Assembly: GCA_024277875.1 (NCBI GenBank)
Contig: JAJRUI010000118.1
Location: forward strand, 1 to 55,933
Origin: Deferrisomatales bacterium
GTDB taxonomy: Bacteria > Desulfobacterota > Deferrisomatia > Deferrisomatales > Deferrisomataceae
Direction of reading: 5' to 3'
DNA: 55,933 bases
In this document: one piece after another, positions 1 through 8,381 of the stretch
How positions within the stretch are numbered: position 1 is the first letter of the stretch
How the letters are laid out: every line of letters starts with the position of its first letter
The notes under the pieces: generated by a model
The model's input: the letters and a program-made list of their open reading frames with translations, nothing else
Database searches by the model: none
Told to the model about the DNA's origin: nothing
Made by a program: the position numbers and the translations under genes

Positions 1-2
1 CC

Positions 3-890
3 CGTCCCGAAGGGGACGACCTGGGTGACATCCCCGCACTGGGCGAACTGGACCTGGGGGATTTCGAGGATCTCCTGGAAGACGAACCCGTGGGCGGACC
101 AGACCCGGAGCCCGGGCTGGACAGGGGCCCGGGGGAAGGCCTCGGGGAGATCCGTTCGGCCGATCTCGGGCCGGAGTCGGTTCCGGAGCCCGACGAGGCG
201 CTCGAGCCGGTCCGGGACGAGGACCTTCTGCCCCCGAAACCGGCAGTGCCGGTCCAGGGGATCGCCGAGGACATGCCGCCGCTGGACCTCCAGCGGGGCC
301 CGCGCCGGGACGCGCCCGCCGGTCCCCGCTCCCGCCTGGTGGCCCGGGACCACAAACGGTCCCCCCTGTTCTGGATCGTCCTGGTGGCCGTGGTCGCCAC
401 GGCCGGGTTCACCGCGTACAACCTCTACATCCGGCCCGAGGCGTTCACCTTCCTCAGCCCCGACAACATCCGGGCTCTGTGGCAGCGCCGCAAGATGGAG
501 GCCGAACTCTCGGTGCAGAACGTGCGGGGCTACTACCGGGATCTCGGCGCGAACCGCCGGGTGTTCGTGATCCGGGGCGAGGTGCTCAACCGTTCCAGGA
601 CGGCCCAGAGCCTGGTCCGGGTGCGGGGCAACCTGTTCGGGCCAGACGGCCGGACCGTGGCCAGCCGCACCGCGTACTGCGGCAACGTGATCGACGACGC
701 CGAACTGTCGCGCCTGTCGGCCGAAGCGGTGGACGCCCGGCTCCAGAACCAGGTGGGCGACGCCCTGTCCAACGTGGATATCGCTCCCGACACCACCGTG
801 CCGTTCGTGGTGGTGTTTCCCGAACCGCCCGAAGGGGTCGAGAAGTACAACGCCGAAGTGGCGGACGCCCAGGTCGGGTCGGGGTCCTGA
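3..890 (+). CDS. DUF3426-type membrane protein, 5' end cut by window
   Basis: The reading frame is already open at the left edge, so the N-terminus is missing and the ATG at 90 is probably internal. What is visible is an acidic, proline-rich linker, one membrane segment (encoded near 360-430, SPLFWIVLVAVVATAG) and a C-terminal domain with the pattern of DUF3426 (RVFVIRGEVLNRS...VRVRGNLFGPDG...). Proteins of this family in Deltaproteobacteria usually begin with an MJ0042-type zinc ribbon, which would lie outside the window. The C-terminal domain should lie on the far side of the membrane. Its function is unknown. It is followed 16 bases later by an ABC exporter gene and may share its transcript. 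Confidence 0.7.
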   Translation, partial: RPEGDDLGDIPALGELDLGDFEDLLEDEPVGGPDPEPGLDRGPGEGLGEIRSADLGPESVPEPDEALEPVRDEDLLPPKPAVPVQGIAEDMPPLDLQRGPRRDAPAGPRSRLVARDHKRSPLFWIVLVAVVATAGFTAYNLYIRPEAFTFLSPDNIRALWQRRKMEAELSVQNVRGYYRDLGANRRVFVIRGEVLNRSRTAQSLVRVRGNLFGPDGRTVASRTAYCGNVIDDAELSRLSAEAVDARLQNQVGDALSNVDIAPDTTVPFVVVFPEPPEGVEKYNAEVADAQVGSGS

Positions 891-906
891 CCCGGGGAGA
901 CCGTCC

Positions 907-2649
907 ATTCGGAGTCTCGCCCCGCTGTGGCCGTTCATCCGTCCCCACGCCCGGACCCTCGGGCTGGGGCTGGTGGCCCTGGTGCTGGCCAGCGGACTCC
1001 AGTTGGCCGCGCCCCAGGTGCTGCGCCGGGCCGTGGACGCCCTGTCCGGACCGGCCCCTGTCGCCTCCCTCTCCTGGTACGTCCTGGTGTTCGCAGCCCT
1101 CGCCGTTGGGCAGGCCGTGTTCCGGTTCGCATCGCGGTCGGCGTTCCTGGGCCGGGCCAGGCGGATCGAGCACGACCTGCGGGGCGCGTACTTCTCCCAC
1201 CTGATCCGCCTGCCCGTGGACCGGCTCGAGCAGGCCCGCAAGGGCGACCTGGTGAGCCGGGCGGTCCACGACCTCCAGGACGTGCGGCTGTTCCTCGGCG
1301 CCGGGATCCTGAACTTCCTCCAGACGGTGATCCAGTTGGCCGTGACAGCGGTGTTCCTGTGGCGGATCCACCCCGGGCTCACCGTCGTGTCCCTGGCGCC
1401 GTTCCCGGTGATCTCGGTCCTGGTCCGAAGGTTCAGCCCGGTGCTCCACCGGCGGTTCCTGGACGCGGACCGCCGGGCCGGCGACCTGTCTGCCCTGGTA
1501 CAGGAGGCCGTGACCGGCATGCGGGTCACCCGCACCTGCGGCCGGGACGGGTGGCAGCGCAGCCGGTTCCAGTCGGCCAACGCGGCGCTGCGAGACGCCC
1601 GGGCCCGGGTGGTGTGGGTGTGGGCGGCCCTGTTCCCGGCCGTGGGTGCCCTGGCCGGTCTGGGGCACGTGGCCGTGCTCGGCCTGGGCGGGTACTGGCT
1701 GTCCACCGGGGCGATCACCCTGGGCGACTTCGTCGCGTTCCACGCGTACCTGGCCATGTTGACCTGGCCGATGGTGGCCCTGGGCTGGACCCTGAGCCTG
1801 GTGCAGCGGGGCGCAGCAGCCCTGGGCCGTCTCGAGGAGGTGCGCTCGTGGCCCGGGGACGCCGACGGCGACGAGTCCGTGCCCGCGCCCGGCGCAGGCC
1901 CGTGGCTCGAGGCCGAGCGGGTGGTGTTCCGGCGGCCGGGGACCGGCGAGCCGGTGCTCGACCGGGTGTCGGTGGCCGTGCCAGCCCGCGGGACCACCGC
2001 CCTGGTGGGGGCCACCGGCTCGGGCAAGTCCACCCTGGTGTCGGTGCTGGCCCGGCTGCTCAGGCCCCAGGACGGCGCGGTGCGGGTGCTGGGCGTGCCC
2101 GTGGAGCGGGCAGCCGCAGTCGACCTGCGACGCCGGCTGGCCGTGGTGCCCCAGCACGGGTTCCTGTTCTCGGACACGGTGGCGGCCAACGTGTGCCTGG
2201 GCCGGCGCCGGGACGACGGCCGGGTCCGGTGGGCCCTGGAAGCCGCGGACCTCGCCGACGAGGTGGGGCGGATGACGGACGGGCCCGAGACCCGGGTCGG
2301 GGAAGGGGGCGTCACCCTGTCGGGCGGCCAGCGCCAGCGCCTGGCCCTGGCCAGGGCCCTGTACGGCCGGCCCGACGTGCTGGTGCTCGACTCGGCCCTG
2401 TCCAACCTGGACACCCGCACCGCGCGCCGGGTGCTCGACCGGGTGCGGGCCGCCTTGCCGGACGCAGCCGTGCTGGTGGTCAGCCACCGGGGCTCCGAGG
2501 TCCACGACGCGGACCCGGTGTGGTTCCTTCAGGACGGCCGGATCGCGGACCAGGGCACCCACGCCGACCTGCTGGCGCGCAACGGGGCGTATCGCCGGCT
2601 GTACCGGGAGGAAATCCTGCGCCGCGAACTCGAGGAGCTGGTCGGGTGA
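907..2649 (+). CDS. ABC exporter half-transporter, degenerate-site subunit
   Basis: This is a type IV ABC exporter half: an N-terminal six-helix membrane domain and a C-terminal ATPase domain with Walker A GATGSGKST, signature LSGGQRQRLALARAL and an H-loop histidine (VSHRG). The Walker B is VLVLDSALSNLD, so the catalytic glutamate is replaced by serine (about residue 496), as in the degenerate subunit of heterodimeric exporters. No ATG, GTG or TTG lies in frame between the previous gene and GTG 973, yet the family's usual N-terminus (LAPLWPFIRPHARTLG) is encoded before 973. I therefore start it at ATT 907, preceded by GGGGAGA; CTG 925 is an alternative. Its stop overlaps the start of the next gene, which encodes the likely partner. 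The substrate is unknown; lipid or drug export is typical of the family. Confidence 0.85.
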   Translation: MRSLAPLWPFIRPHARTLGLGLVALVLASGLQLAAPQVLRRAVDALSGPAPVASLSWYVLVFAALAVGQAVFRFASRSAFLGRARRIEHDLRGAYFSHLIRLPVDRLEQARKGDLVSRAVHDLQDVRLFLGAGILNFLQTVIQLAVTAVFLWRIHPGLTVVSLAPFPVISVLVRRFSPVLHRRFLDADRRAGDLSALVQEAVTGMRVTRTCGRDGWQRSRFQSANAALRDARARVVWVWAALFPAVGALAGLGHVAVLGLGGYWLSTGAITLGDFVAFHAYLAMLTWPMVALGWTLSLVQRGAAALGRLEEVRSWPGDADGDESVPAPGAGPWLEAERVVFRRPGTGEPVLDRVSVAVPARGTTALVGATGSGKSTLVSVLARLLRPQDGAVRVLGVPVERAAAVDLRRRLAVVPQHGFLFSDTVAANVCLGRRRDDGRVRWALEAADLADEVGRMTDGPETRVGEGGVTLSGGQRQRLALARALYGRPDVLVLDSALSNLDTRTARRVLDRVRAALPDAAVLVVSHRGSEVHDADPVWFLQDGRIADQGTHADLLARNGAYRRLYREEILRRELEELVG

Positions 2650-4433
2650 GGGGGTGGCAGCTCGACGCCGGCGGCCACAGGGCCGACTGGCGGGTGCTCC
2701 GGCGCCTGGGCCCGTTCGTCCGGCCCCACGCCCGGGCCGTGGTCGCGGGCCTGGTGCTGATGGCTGCGGCGTCCGCCGCCCGGATCCTCGGCCCGTACCT
2801 GGTGAAGGTGGCGATCGACGGGCCGGCGGCCAGGGGTGACGTGGCCGGCCTGGCCGCGCTCTCTGCCGCGTACCTGGCGATCAAGCTGCTCGAGGGCGGC
2901 CTGGACGCGGCCCACACGGTGCTCCTGCGGGTTCGGGGCGAGGACGTGCTGCGGGACCTCCGGTCGGCCCTGTTCGCCAAGGCCCACCGCCTGCCCGCCG
3001 CGTACTACGACGTCACCCCGTCGGGCGCGGTGCTCGCCCGGATCACCTCGGACGTGGCCGTGCTGTCGGACCTGTTCAGCTCGGGCATGGCCGCCCTGTT
3101 CGGGGACGTGCTCCTGATCGTCGGGATCCTGGTGGCCATGTTCCGCCTGGACCCGGGCCTGGCCCTCACGGCGTACGCCGTGTTGCCGGTGCTCGCCGCC
3201 CTGTCCGAGTGGTTCCGCCGCCGGATGCGGGTCGTGTACCGGGAGACCCGGGAGAAGACGTCCCGGCTCACCGGCATCCTGGGCGAGCACCTGCGCGGGG
3301 CGGCCGTGGTTCGCCTGTTCGGCGCCGAGGCGTGGAGCGACGACCAGTTCGCCCGGGCCAACGCGGACCACCTGCGGGCGTTTCTCAAGTCGGTCACGCT
3401 GTACGCCCTGTTCTTCCCGGCCGTGGAACTGGCCGCGTCGGTGGCCACGGCAGGCGTGCTGTGGCGGGGGGGGGTGGGGGTGGCCGGCGGCGCGGTCACC
3501 TTCGGGACCCTGGTGGCGTTCTTCGAGTACGTCCAGCGGTTTTTCCGGCCGGTCCGGGACCTGAGCGAGAAGTTCAACGTGCTCCAGGCGTCCCTGGCCG
3601 CAGTGGAGCGGATCTCCGAGTTCCTGGACCGGCCCGAGGAGCCCCCCGGCGGCCGGGAGCAGCCCCGGGCCGCGGGCCAGGTGGTGTTCGAACGCGTCAC
3701 GTTCTCGTACGACGGGCAGCCGCCGGCCGTGCAGGACGTGTCCCTCATCGTGGAACCCGGCGAGGTTGTGGCCCTGGTGGGGCCCACCGGCGCGGGCAAG
3801 ACCACCCTGGTGCACCTGCTCCTGGGGCTGTACCGGTGCCCCGCGGGCACGATCCGGCTCGACGGGGTCTCCCTGGACGCCCTGGACCCGGCCTGGCTGC
3901 GGCGGCACGTGGCCCTAGTCCCCCAGGACGTGTTCCTGTTCCGGGGCTCGGTCATGGACAACATCCGGCTGGGCCGGGAGTGGGTGGGCCGCGGCGACGC
4001 CGAGGCCGCGGCCCGGGCCGTGGGGCTGCACGACGCGGTCGCGGCCCTGCCCGACGGGTACGACACGCCGGTGCTCGAGGAGGGGGTTCGCCTGAGTTCG
4101 GGCCAGCGCCAGCTCGTGTCGTTCGCCCGTGCCCTGGCCGGGGACCCCCGGGTGCTCGTCCTGGACGAGGCCACCAGCGAGGTGGACCAGGCCACCGAAG
4201 CGGTGATCGAGCAGGCCCTGGACACCCTGTTCCGGGGCCGGACCAACCTGGTGGTGGCCCACCGGCTCGCCACGGTGCGACGGGCGGACCGGGTGGTGGT
4301 GCTGGCCCGGGGGCGGATCGCCGAACAGGGCACCCACCGGGAGTTGCTGGAGCGGGGGGGGCTGTACCGGACCCTGTACGAACTGCAGTTCCGTACGTCC
4401 TCCGGGTTGCCGGGGGCCGAGGAAGCGCCATGA
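2646..4433 (+). CDS. ABC exporter half-transporter, canonical ATPase subunit
   Basis: This is a 595-residue half-transporter with an N-terminal membrane domain (from about residue 20) and a C-terminal ATPase domain: Walker A GPTGAGKTT, Walker B VLVLDEATSEVD with the catalytic glutamate near residue 508, and H-loop VAHRLATV. Its signature is LSSGQ rather than LSGGQ. In a heterodimer this signature would face the Walker B of the upstream subunit, which has lost its glutamate, so both changes fall in one composite ATP site. GTG 2646 overlaps the upstream TGA by 4 bases (GTGA), and the stop overlaps the ATG of the CorC-like gene, indicating translational coupling. The two halves probably form one inner-membrane exporter. 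Confidence 0.9.
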   Translation: MRGWQLDAGGHRADWRVLRRLGPFVRPHARAVVAGLVLMAAASAARILGPYLVKVAIDGPAARGDVAGLAALSAAYLAIKLLEGGLDAAHTVLLRVRGEDVLRDLRSALFAKAHRLPAAYYDVTPSGAVLARITSDVAVLSDLFSSGMAALFGDVLLIVGILVAMFRLDPGLALTAYAVLPVLAALSEWFRRRMRVVYRETREKTSRLTGILGEHLRGAAVVRLFGAEAWSDDQFARANADHLRAFLKSVTLYALFFPAVELAASVATAGVLWRGGVGVAGGAVTFGTLVAFFEYVQRFFRPVRDLSEKFNVLQASLAAVERISEFLDRPEEPPGGREQPRAAGQVVFERVTFSYDGQPPAVQDVSLIVEPGEVVALVGPTGAGKTTLVHLLLGLYRCPAGTIRLDGVSLDALDPAWLRRHVALVPQDVFLFRGSVMDNIRLGREWVGRGDAEAAARAVGLHDAVAALPDGYDTPVLEEGVRLSSGQRQLVSFARALAGDPRVLVLDEATSEVDQATEAVIEQALDTLFRGRTNLVVAHRLATVRRADRVVVLARGRIAEQGTHRELLERGGLYRTLYELQFRTSSGLPGAEEAP

Positions 4434-5713
4434 ACGAACCGTTGTTGCCGTACCTGGTTGCGCTGTTGCCCGTTTTGCTCGCCCTGTCCGCGTTCTTCTC
4501 CGGGTCGGAGACCGCCCTGCTCGGGGCCGACTGGCTGCGCATGCGGTATCTGGCCCGCAAGGGAGACAAGCGGGCGCGGCTGTACGAGGCCCTGTTCCAG
4601 CGCCGGGAGAACCTGCTGGGTACGATCCTGGTGGGGAACAACCTGGTGAACATCGCCGCGTCATCGGTGGCCACGGCCGTGGCCCTGGAGTGGTTCGGCG
4701 ACGGGGGCATCGCAGTGGCCACCGGCGTGATGACCGCGTTACTGGTGGTGCTCAGCGAGATCGCGCCCAAGACCTACGCGAGCCGTCACGCCGAGCCCGT
4801 GGCCATGGCCGTCGCCCCAGTGTACGCCGTGCTGTGCCGGGTCCTGTACCCGGCGGTGTGGGCCGCCACCGGCCTGGCCCGGCTGGTGTTGGCGCCGTTC
4901 GGGTACCGGGCCGAGGTGGCCGGCCGGCGGGGGCTGTCGGTGGACGAACTGGGGTTGCTGATCGCCGAGGACGATGCTGCCGGGCCCGAGAGCAAGCGCC
5001 GCATGCTCCACGGGATCTTCCGGATGGGGCGCCAGACGGTCCGGGAGGTCATGGTGCCCAGGAACCGGGTTCGGGGCCTGGACGTGGCCACCCCCCTGGC
5101 CCAGGCGTTGGATGTGTTCGTTTCCACCGGCCACACCCGGCTGCCGGTGTACCGGGACAGTCTGGACGACCCGGTGGGGGTGGCCCATGTGCGAGACGCC
5201 GTGGCCCTGCTGCGCCGGGACGGGGCGGGCAGCCTGGCCGCGGTGGCCCGGGAGCCGTTCTTCGTGCCCGAGTCCAAAGACCTGGAGAGCCTGCTCCACG
5301 AGTTCCAGAACCGGCGGACCCACATGGCCCTGGTGGTGGACGAGTACGGCGGGGTCGAGGGGATCGTGACCCTGGAGGACGTGATCGAGGAGATCGTGGG
5401 AGAGATCCGGGACGAGCACGACGTGGAGGGGGAGGGGATCCGCTTCCTCCCGGGGGGAGAGGTCCTGGTGCGGGGGGACGTGGCCGTGCGGGAGGTGAAC
5501 GACCGCCTGCGCCTCGCGCTGCCGATCCAGCCCGACGTGACCGTGGGGGGGTTCGTCACCACCGGTATCGGCCACATCCCGGAACCCGGGGAGCAGCTGG
5601 TGTACGGTTCCTCCCGGTTCACCGTGGAGCGCACCGGCCGCAACCGGGTGCTCGCGGTGCGGATCACGCCCCTGGACGAGGACGACCGGCCGTCCCCGAG
5701 AGGTCGTGGCTGA
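4430..5713 (+). CDS. CorC/HlyC-family CBS-domain membrane protein
   Basis: The domain order is DUF21 membrane domain (residues about 1-185, with the typical SAFFSGSETALLGAD and VVLSEIAPKTYA segments), a tandem CBS pair (about 205-330, REVMVPRNRV and VVDEYGGVEGIVTLEDVIEEIVGEI) and a C-terminal CorC_HlyC domain (about 345-420). The family includes proteins linked to Mg/Co efflux, and older annotations call some members haemolysins. Transport of divalent cations is a family-based guess. ATG 4430 overlaps the ABC gene stop (ATGA). The gene ends at the first base-paired arm of a strong hairpin, so transcription of the cluster probably stops here. Confidence 0.88.
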   Translation: MNEPLLPYLVALLPVLLALSAFFSGSETALLGADWLRMRYLARKGDKRARLYEALFQRRENLLGTILVGNNLVNIAASSVATAVALEWFGDGGIAVATGVMTALLVVLSEIAPKTYASRHAEPVAMAVAPVYAVLCRVLYPAVWAATGLARLVLAPFGYRAEVAGRRGLSVDELGLLIAEDDAAGPESKRRMLHGIFRMGRQTVREVMVPRNRVRGLDVATPLAQALDVFVSTGHTRLPVYRDSLDDPVGVAHVRDAVALLRRDGAGSLAAVAREPFFVPESKDLESLLHEFQNRRTHMALVVDEYGGVEGIVTLEDVIEEIVGEIRDEHDVEGEGIRFLPGGEVLVRGDVAVREVNDRLRLALPIQPDVTVGGFVTTGIGHIPEPGEQLVYGSSRFTVERTGRNRVLAVRITPLDEDDRPSPRGRG

Positions 5714-5749
5714 AAAACCCACGGACGGGGTTTTTCAGCATCCTGGTAG
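5710..5749 (+). repeat. Hairpin repeat copy 1, probable terminator
   Basis: CTGAAAAACCC (5710-5720) pairs perfectly with GGGTTTTTCAG (5728-5738) around a 7-base loop. It is the overlap of a CorC-like stop codon with a strong stem and sits between convergent genes, so it can act as a terminator in both directions. The stretch 5712-5749, which includes the tail GCATCCTGGTAG after the stem, matches 14267-14304 at 35 of 38 positions, so it is also one copy of a dispersed element. Confidence 0.75.
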
Positions 5750-5761
5750 ACCTGGCCCCCG

Positions 5762-7417
5762 TTACACCCGGAACCGGCCCACCAGTTCCTGGAGGTGGCC
5801 GATCCGTTCCCCCAGCCGTTCGGCCGTACCCTGGGTCTGGCCCACGCCGTCGGCCACATCCGTGGCCAGGGAGGCGATCGCCTCGATGGTGTGGCCGATC
5901 TCTTCCACCACCTCCCGCTGCTGCTCGGTGGCCTCGGCGATCTGGGCCACCATGCCCGCGTTGCGCTCGATCTGGTCCACGATCTCCTGGAGCGCCTCGC
6001 CGCCGCGGCGGGCCAGGTTGCCGCTGGCCTCGGCCCTTTCCAGCCCCTCCTGGACCGATGCGACGGCCTGCTCGGGGTCGGTCTGGATGCCGGCCACGGT
6101 GTCCCGAACCTGCCGGGTGGCCTCGGCGGTCTTCTCGGACAGCTTGCGCACCTCGTCCGCCACCACGGCGAACCCCCGGCCGTGTTCCCCGGCCCGGGCC
6201 GCCTCGATCGCCGCGTTCAGGGCGAGCAGGTTGGTCTGGTCGGCGATGTCGTCGATCACCTCCATCACCGCGCCGATCGCCTGGCTGCGGTCGCCCAGTT
6301 CCCGCACCTTCTCGGCGATCGCCCGCACCCGGTCCTCCACCTCGCCCATTCCGGACACTCCCTCGCCCACCACCTGGCCGCCCTGCTCCGCTGTCTCGGA
6401 AGCTGCCCGGGCCGTGTCGGACGCCTCCTGGGCGCTCCGGGCCATCTGGAGCACGGTGGCGCTCATCTGTTCGGCTGCCGACGCCGCGGTCTGGGCCTGT
6501 TCGCTCTGGCGGGTGGCCTGCTCCAGGGCCCGGCGGCTCGCCTCCAGGATCTCTTGGCTGCCCCGGTTCACCTCGTCGGCCGTGGTCAGGACGCTCCGGA
6601 CGAGTTCCTGGAGGTTGGCCACGAACGCGTTGAACGCCCGGGCCACGTCCCCCATCTCGTCGGTGGCGTCGTCGGGCAGCCGGGCGGTCAGGTCGGCCTC
6701 ACCGCTGGCCATCTCCCGGGTGCGCTCGATCAGGGCGGCCAGGGGCCGGCGCACCTGGGCGCCCAGGAGCAGGTACACGCCAAGGCTCGCGGCGGCCAGG
6801 GCCAGCAGGCCGGTCACCGCTCCGGTCGTCACGCCCTTGCGGCTCGCTTCGGTCAGGAACTGTGCGGCCTCCTGGCGGGCCCGGGCCAGCTCGGCCAGGC
6901 TGTAACGTACGTACAGCACCCCGGCCAGGTCGCCCCGGGCCGCGTCGTCGTGGCAGCGCAGGCAGTCGGCCTCCATCCGGTGGGGCCGGAGCAGGGTCAC
7001 GGCGTCGGCCGCTTCCTCCTCGTGGACCTCGTTGCCCTGCTCGGTGGCCCTGCGGAACACGGCCTCGTCCATCTGCTGGCCCACCCGGTCTCCCTGGCTC
7101 GAGTACGCCACCCGGCCGGCCGGGTCTGCCAGCCCGATCTCCAGCACCCCGCGGATCCGGGCGAGGTCGGTCAGGAGGGTCTCGAACACCTCCATCTCTC
7201 CCCGTTCCAGGGAACCCTTCGTGCCGGTCTCCAGACTCTCGAACACGTTGCGGGCCTGGTCGTAGGCAGCGTCGTGCAGGGCCTGGCTGCTCAGGCGGTC
7301 GTAGTCGCCCAGGATGGCCGTGACCTGGCGGATCGATACCCACGTGCTCACGCCGAACGCGATCGCCAGTACGGCCACCACCACCGCCGTCACCTTGGTC
7401 TGGATGCCCCACCGCAT
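5762..7417 (-). CDS. Methyl-accepting chemotaxis protein with periplasmic haem c motif
   Basis: This is a 551-residue transmembrane chemoreceptor. It has TM1 at about residues 9-29, a periplasmic domain at about 30-195, TM2 at about 196-219, a HAMP linker at about 220-273, and a cytoplasmic signalling domain with a clear hairpin tip at about 385-425 ([20 protein letters not shown]). The periplasmic domain contains C152-L-R-C155-H156, a c-type haem attachment motif, as in the haem-sensor chemoreceptors described from Geobacter. There is no C-terminal CheR-binding pentapeptide. It starts 30 bases after the hydrogenase small-subunit stop, with a GGGAGG ribosome site, so it is almost certainly in the same operon. 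It may sense redox potential or electrons delivered by the hydrogenase. Its 3' end converges on the hairpin at 5710. Confidence 0.9.
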   Translation of the reverse strand: MRWGIQTKVTAVVVAVLAIAFGVSTWVSIRQVTAILGDYDRLSSQALHDAAYDQARNVFESLETGTKGSLERGEMEVFETLLTDLARIRGVLEIGLADPAGRVAYSSQGDRVGQQMDEAVFRRATEQGNEVHEEEAADAVTLLRPHRMEADCLRCHDDAARGDLAGVLYVRYSLAELARARQEAAQFLTEASRKGVTTGAVTGLLALAAASLGVYLLLGAQVRRPLAALIERTREMASGEADLTARLPDDATDEMGDVARAFNAFVANLQELVRSVLTTADEVNRGSQEILEASRRALEQATRQSEQAQTAASAAEQMSATVLQMARSAQEASDTARAASETAEQGGQVVGEGVSGMGEVEDRVRAIAEKVRELGDRSQAIGAVMEVIDDIADQTNLLALNAAIEAARAGEHGRGFAVVADEVRKLSEKTAEATRQVRDTVAGIQTDPEQAVASVQEGLERAEASGNLARRGGEALQEIVDQIERNAGMVAQIAEATEQQREVVEEIGHTIEAIASLATDVADGVGQTQGTAERLGERIGHLQELVGRFRV

Positions 7418-7447
7418 CGTGTTCCTCCCGATAGGGTGTGCCGGCCG

Positions 7448-8365
7448 TCAGCCGGTCCTGGGATGGTCCTCGTTCAGCCGGTAGAACGGGAAGTCGGGGT
7501 TGCGGGCGAACTCGGGACGGGCGCAGCCCACGCACGGCGCCCGGGCTTGGACGCACCAGCTCCCGCCGCCGTTCCACCCCCGCCACGAGCAATCGCTCGA
7601 GGTGATCACCCCCTGGCACCCCACCTTGAACAGGCACCCGTCGTCCCCGGGCTTCTCGGCGAACTGTTCGCGTTCGTACTGGGCGAAGTGGGGGCACTGG
7701 TCGTGGAGAAGCTGGCCGTAGGTGCGCTTCGGCCGGCCCGCTTCGTCGAGTTCGGGCACCCCGGCCTTGAGCAGGTGCACCAGGTTGCCCACGACCCACG
7801 CCGGGTGGGCCGGGCACCCCGGCAGGTTGACGAGCGGCCGCGACACCCCGGCCTTGGCCAGCACCTCGGAAACCGGCGCCGCGCCCGTGAGGTTGGGCGG
7901 AGCAGCGGGGATGCCGCCGTAGCTGGCGCAGGTGCCCACCGAGATCACGGCCCGGGCTTTCCGGGCGGCCCGGACCAGCAGCTGGCCGAACGGCTCTTCG
8001 CCCAGGGTGCACGCGTCCGGTACCCCCAGGGGGACGGCCCCCTCCACCACCAGCACGTACCCCCCGGCATCCACGGCCCGTTCCAGCGCGGACAGGGCCG
8101 CCTCGCCCGTGGCCGCCGACAGGGTCTGGTGGAAGTACAGGGACAGGTACCGGGTCAGGAGGCCTGCGGGCCCCGGATCCTCTGCGTTCAGGAAGCTCAC
8201 CGAGCACCCGGAGCACGACTGGCCCTGGAGCCACAGCACCGGTGCGCGCCCGGTGGACAGGTCTTCCAGGGCCTGGGCGAACCGGGGCACCCAGGTGGGG
8301 CCCAGGCCGACCACGGCGGCCAGCCGGGCTGCGTCTTTCAGGAACTGCCTGCGGGATCGGTTCAC
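7448..8365 (-). CDS. [NiFe] hydrogenase small (Fe-S) subunit, Tat-exported
   Basis: This is a 305-residue electron-transfer subunit. The N-terminus RSRRQFLKDAARLAAVVG is a twin-arginine signal. Ligands can be assigned by family pattern: proximal cluster C51, C54, C146, C184; distal cluster H221, C224, C244, C250; medial cluster C259, C271, C278, C281. C271 occupies the place of the proline found in enzymes with a medial [3Fe-4S] cluster, so three [4Fe-4S] clusters are predicted. There is no C-terminal membrane helix, so the mature protein should be periplasmic and soluble unless a partner anchors it. It starts at GTG 8365 with GGGGAGGA upstream, 16 bases after the large-subunit stop. The order large then small is the reverse of the usual arrangement. 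Confidence 0.93.
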   Translation of the reverse strand: MNRSRRQFLKDAARLAAVVGLGPTWVPRFAQALEDLSTGRAPVLWLQGQSCSGCSVSFLNAEDPGPAGLLTRYLSLYFHQTLSAATGEAALSALERAVDAGGYVLVVEGAVPLGVPDACTLGEEPFGQLLVRAARKARAVISVGTCASYGGIPAAPPNLTGAAPVSEVLAKAGVSRPLVNLPGCPAHPAWVVGNLVHLLKAGVPELDEAGRPKRTYGQLLHDQCPHFAQYEREQFAEKPGDDGCLFKVGCQGVITSSDCSWRGWNGGGSWCVQARAPCVGCARPEFARNPDFPFYRLNEDHPRTG

Positions 8366-8381
8366 GGTCGTTCCTCCCCGG

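Noticed and set aside
586-3908. Long open frames on the minus strand opposite the ABC genes, and similar ones opposite most plus-strand genes
   Set aside because: They are frames kept open by the very high GC content; they lack domain patterns and ribosome sites, while the opposite strand encodes recognisable proteins.
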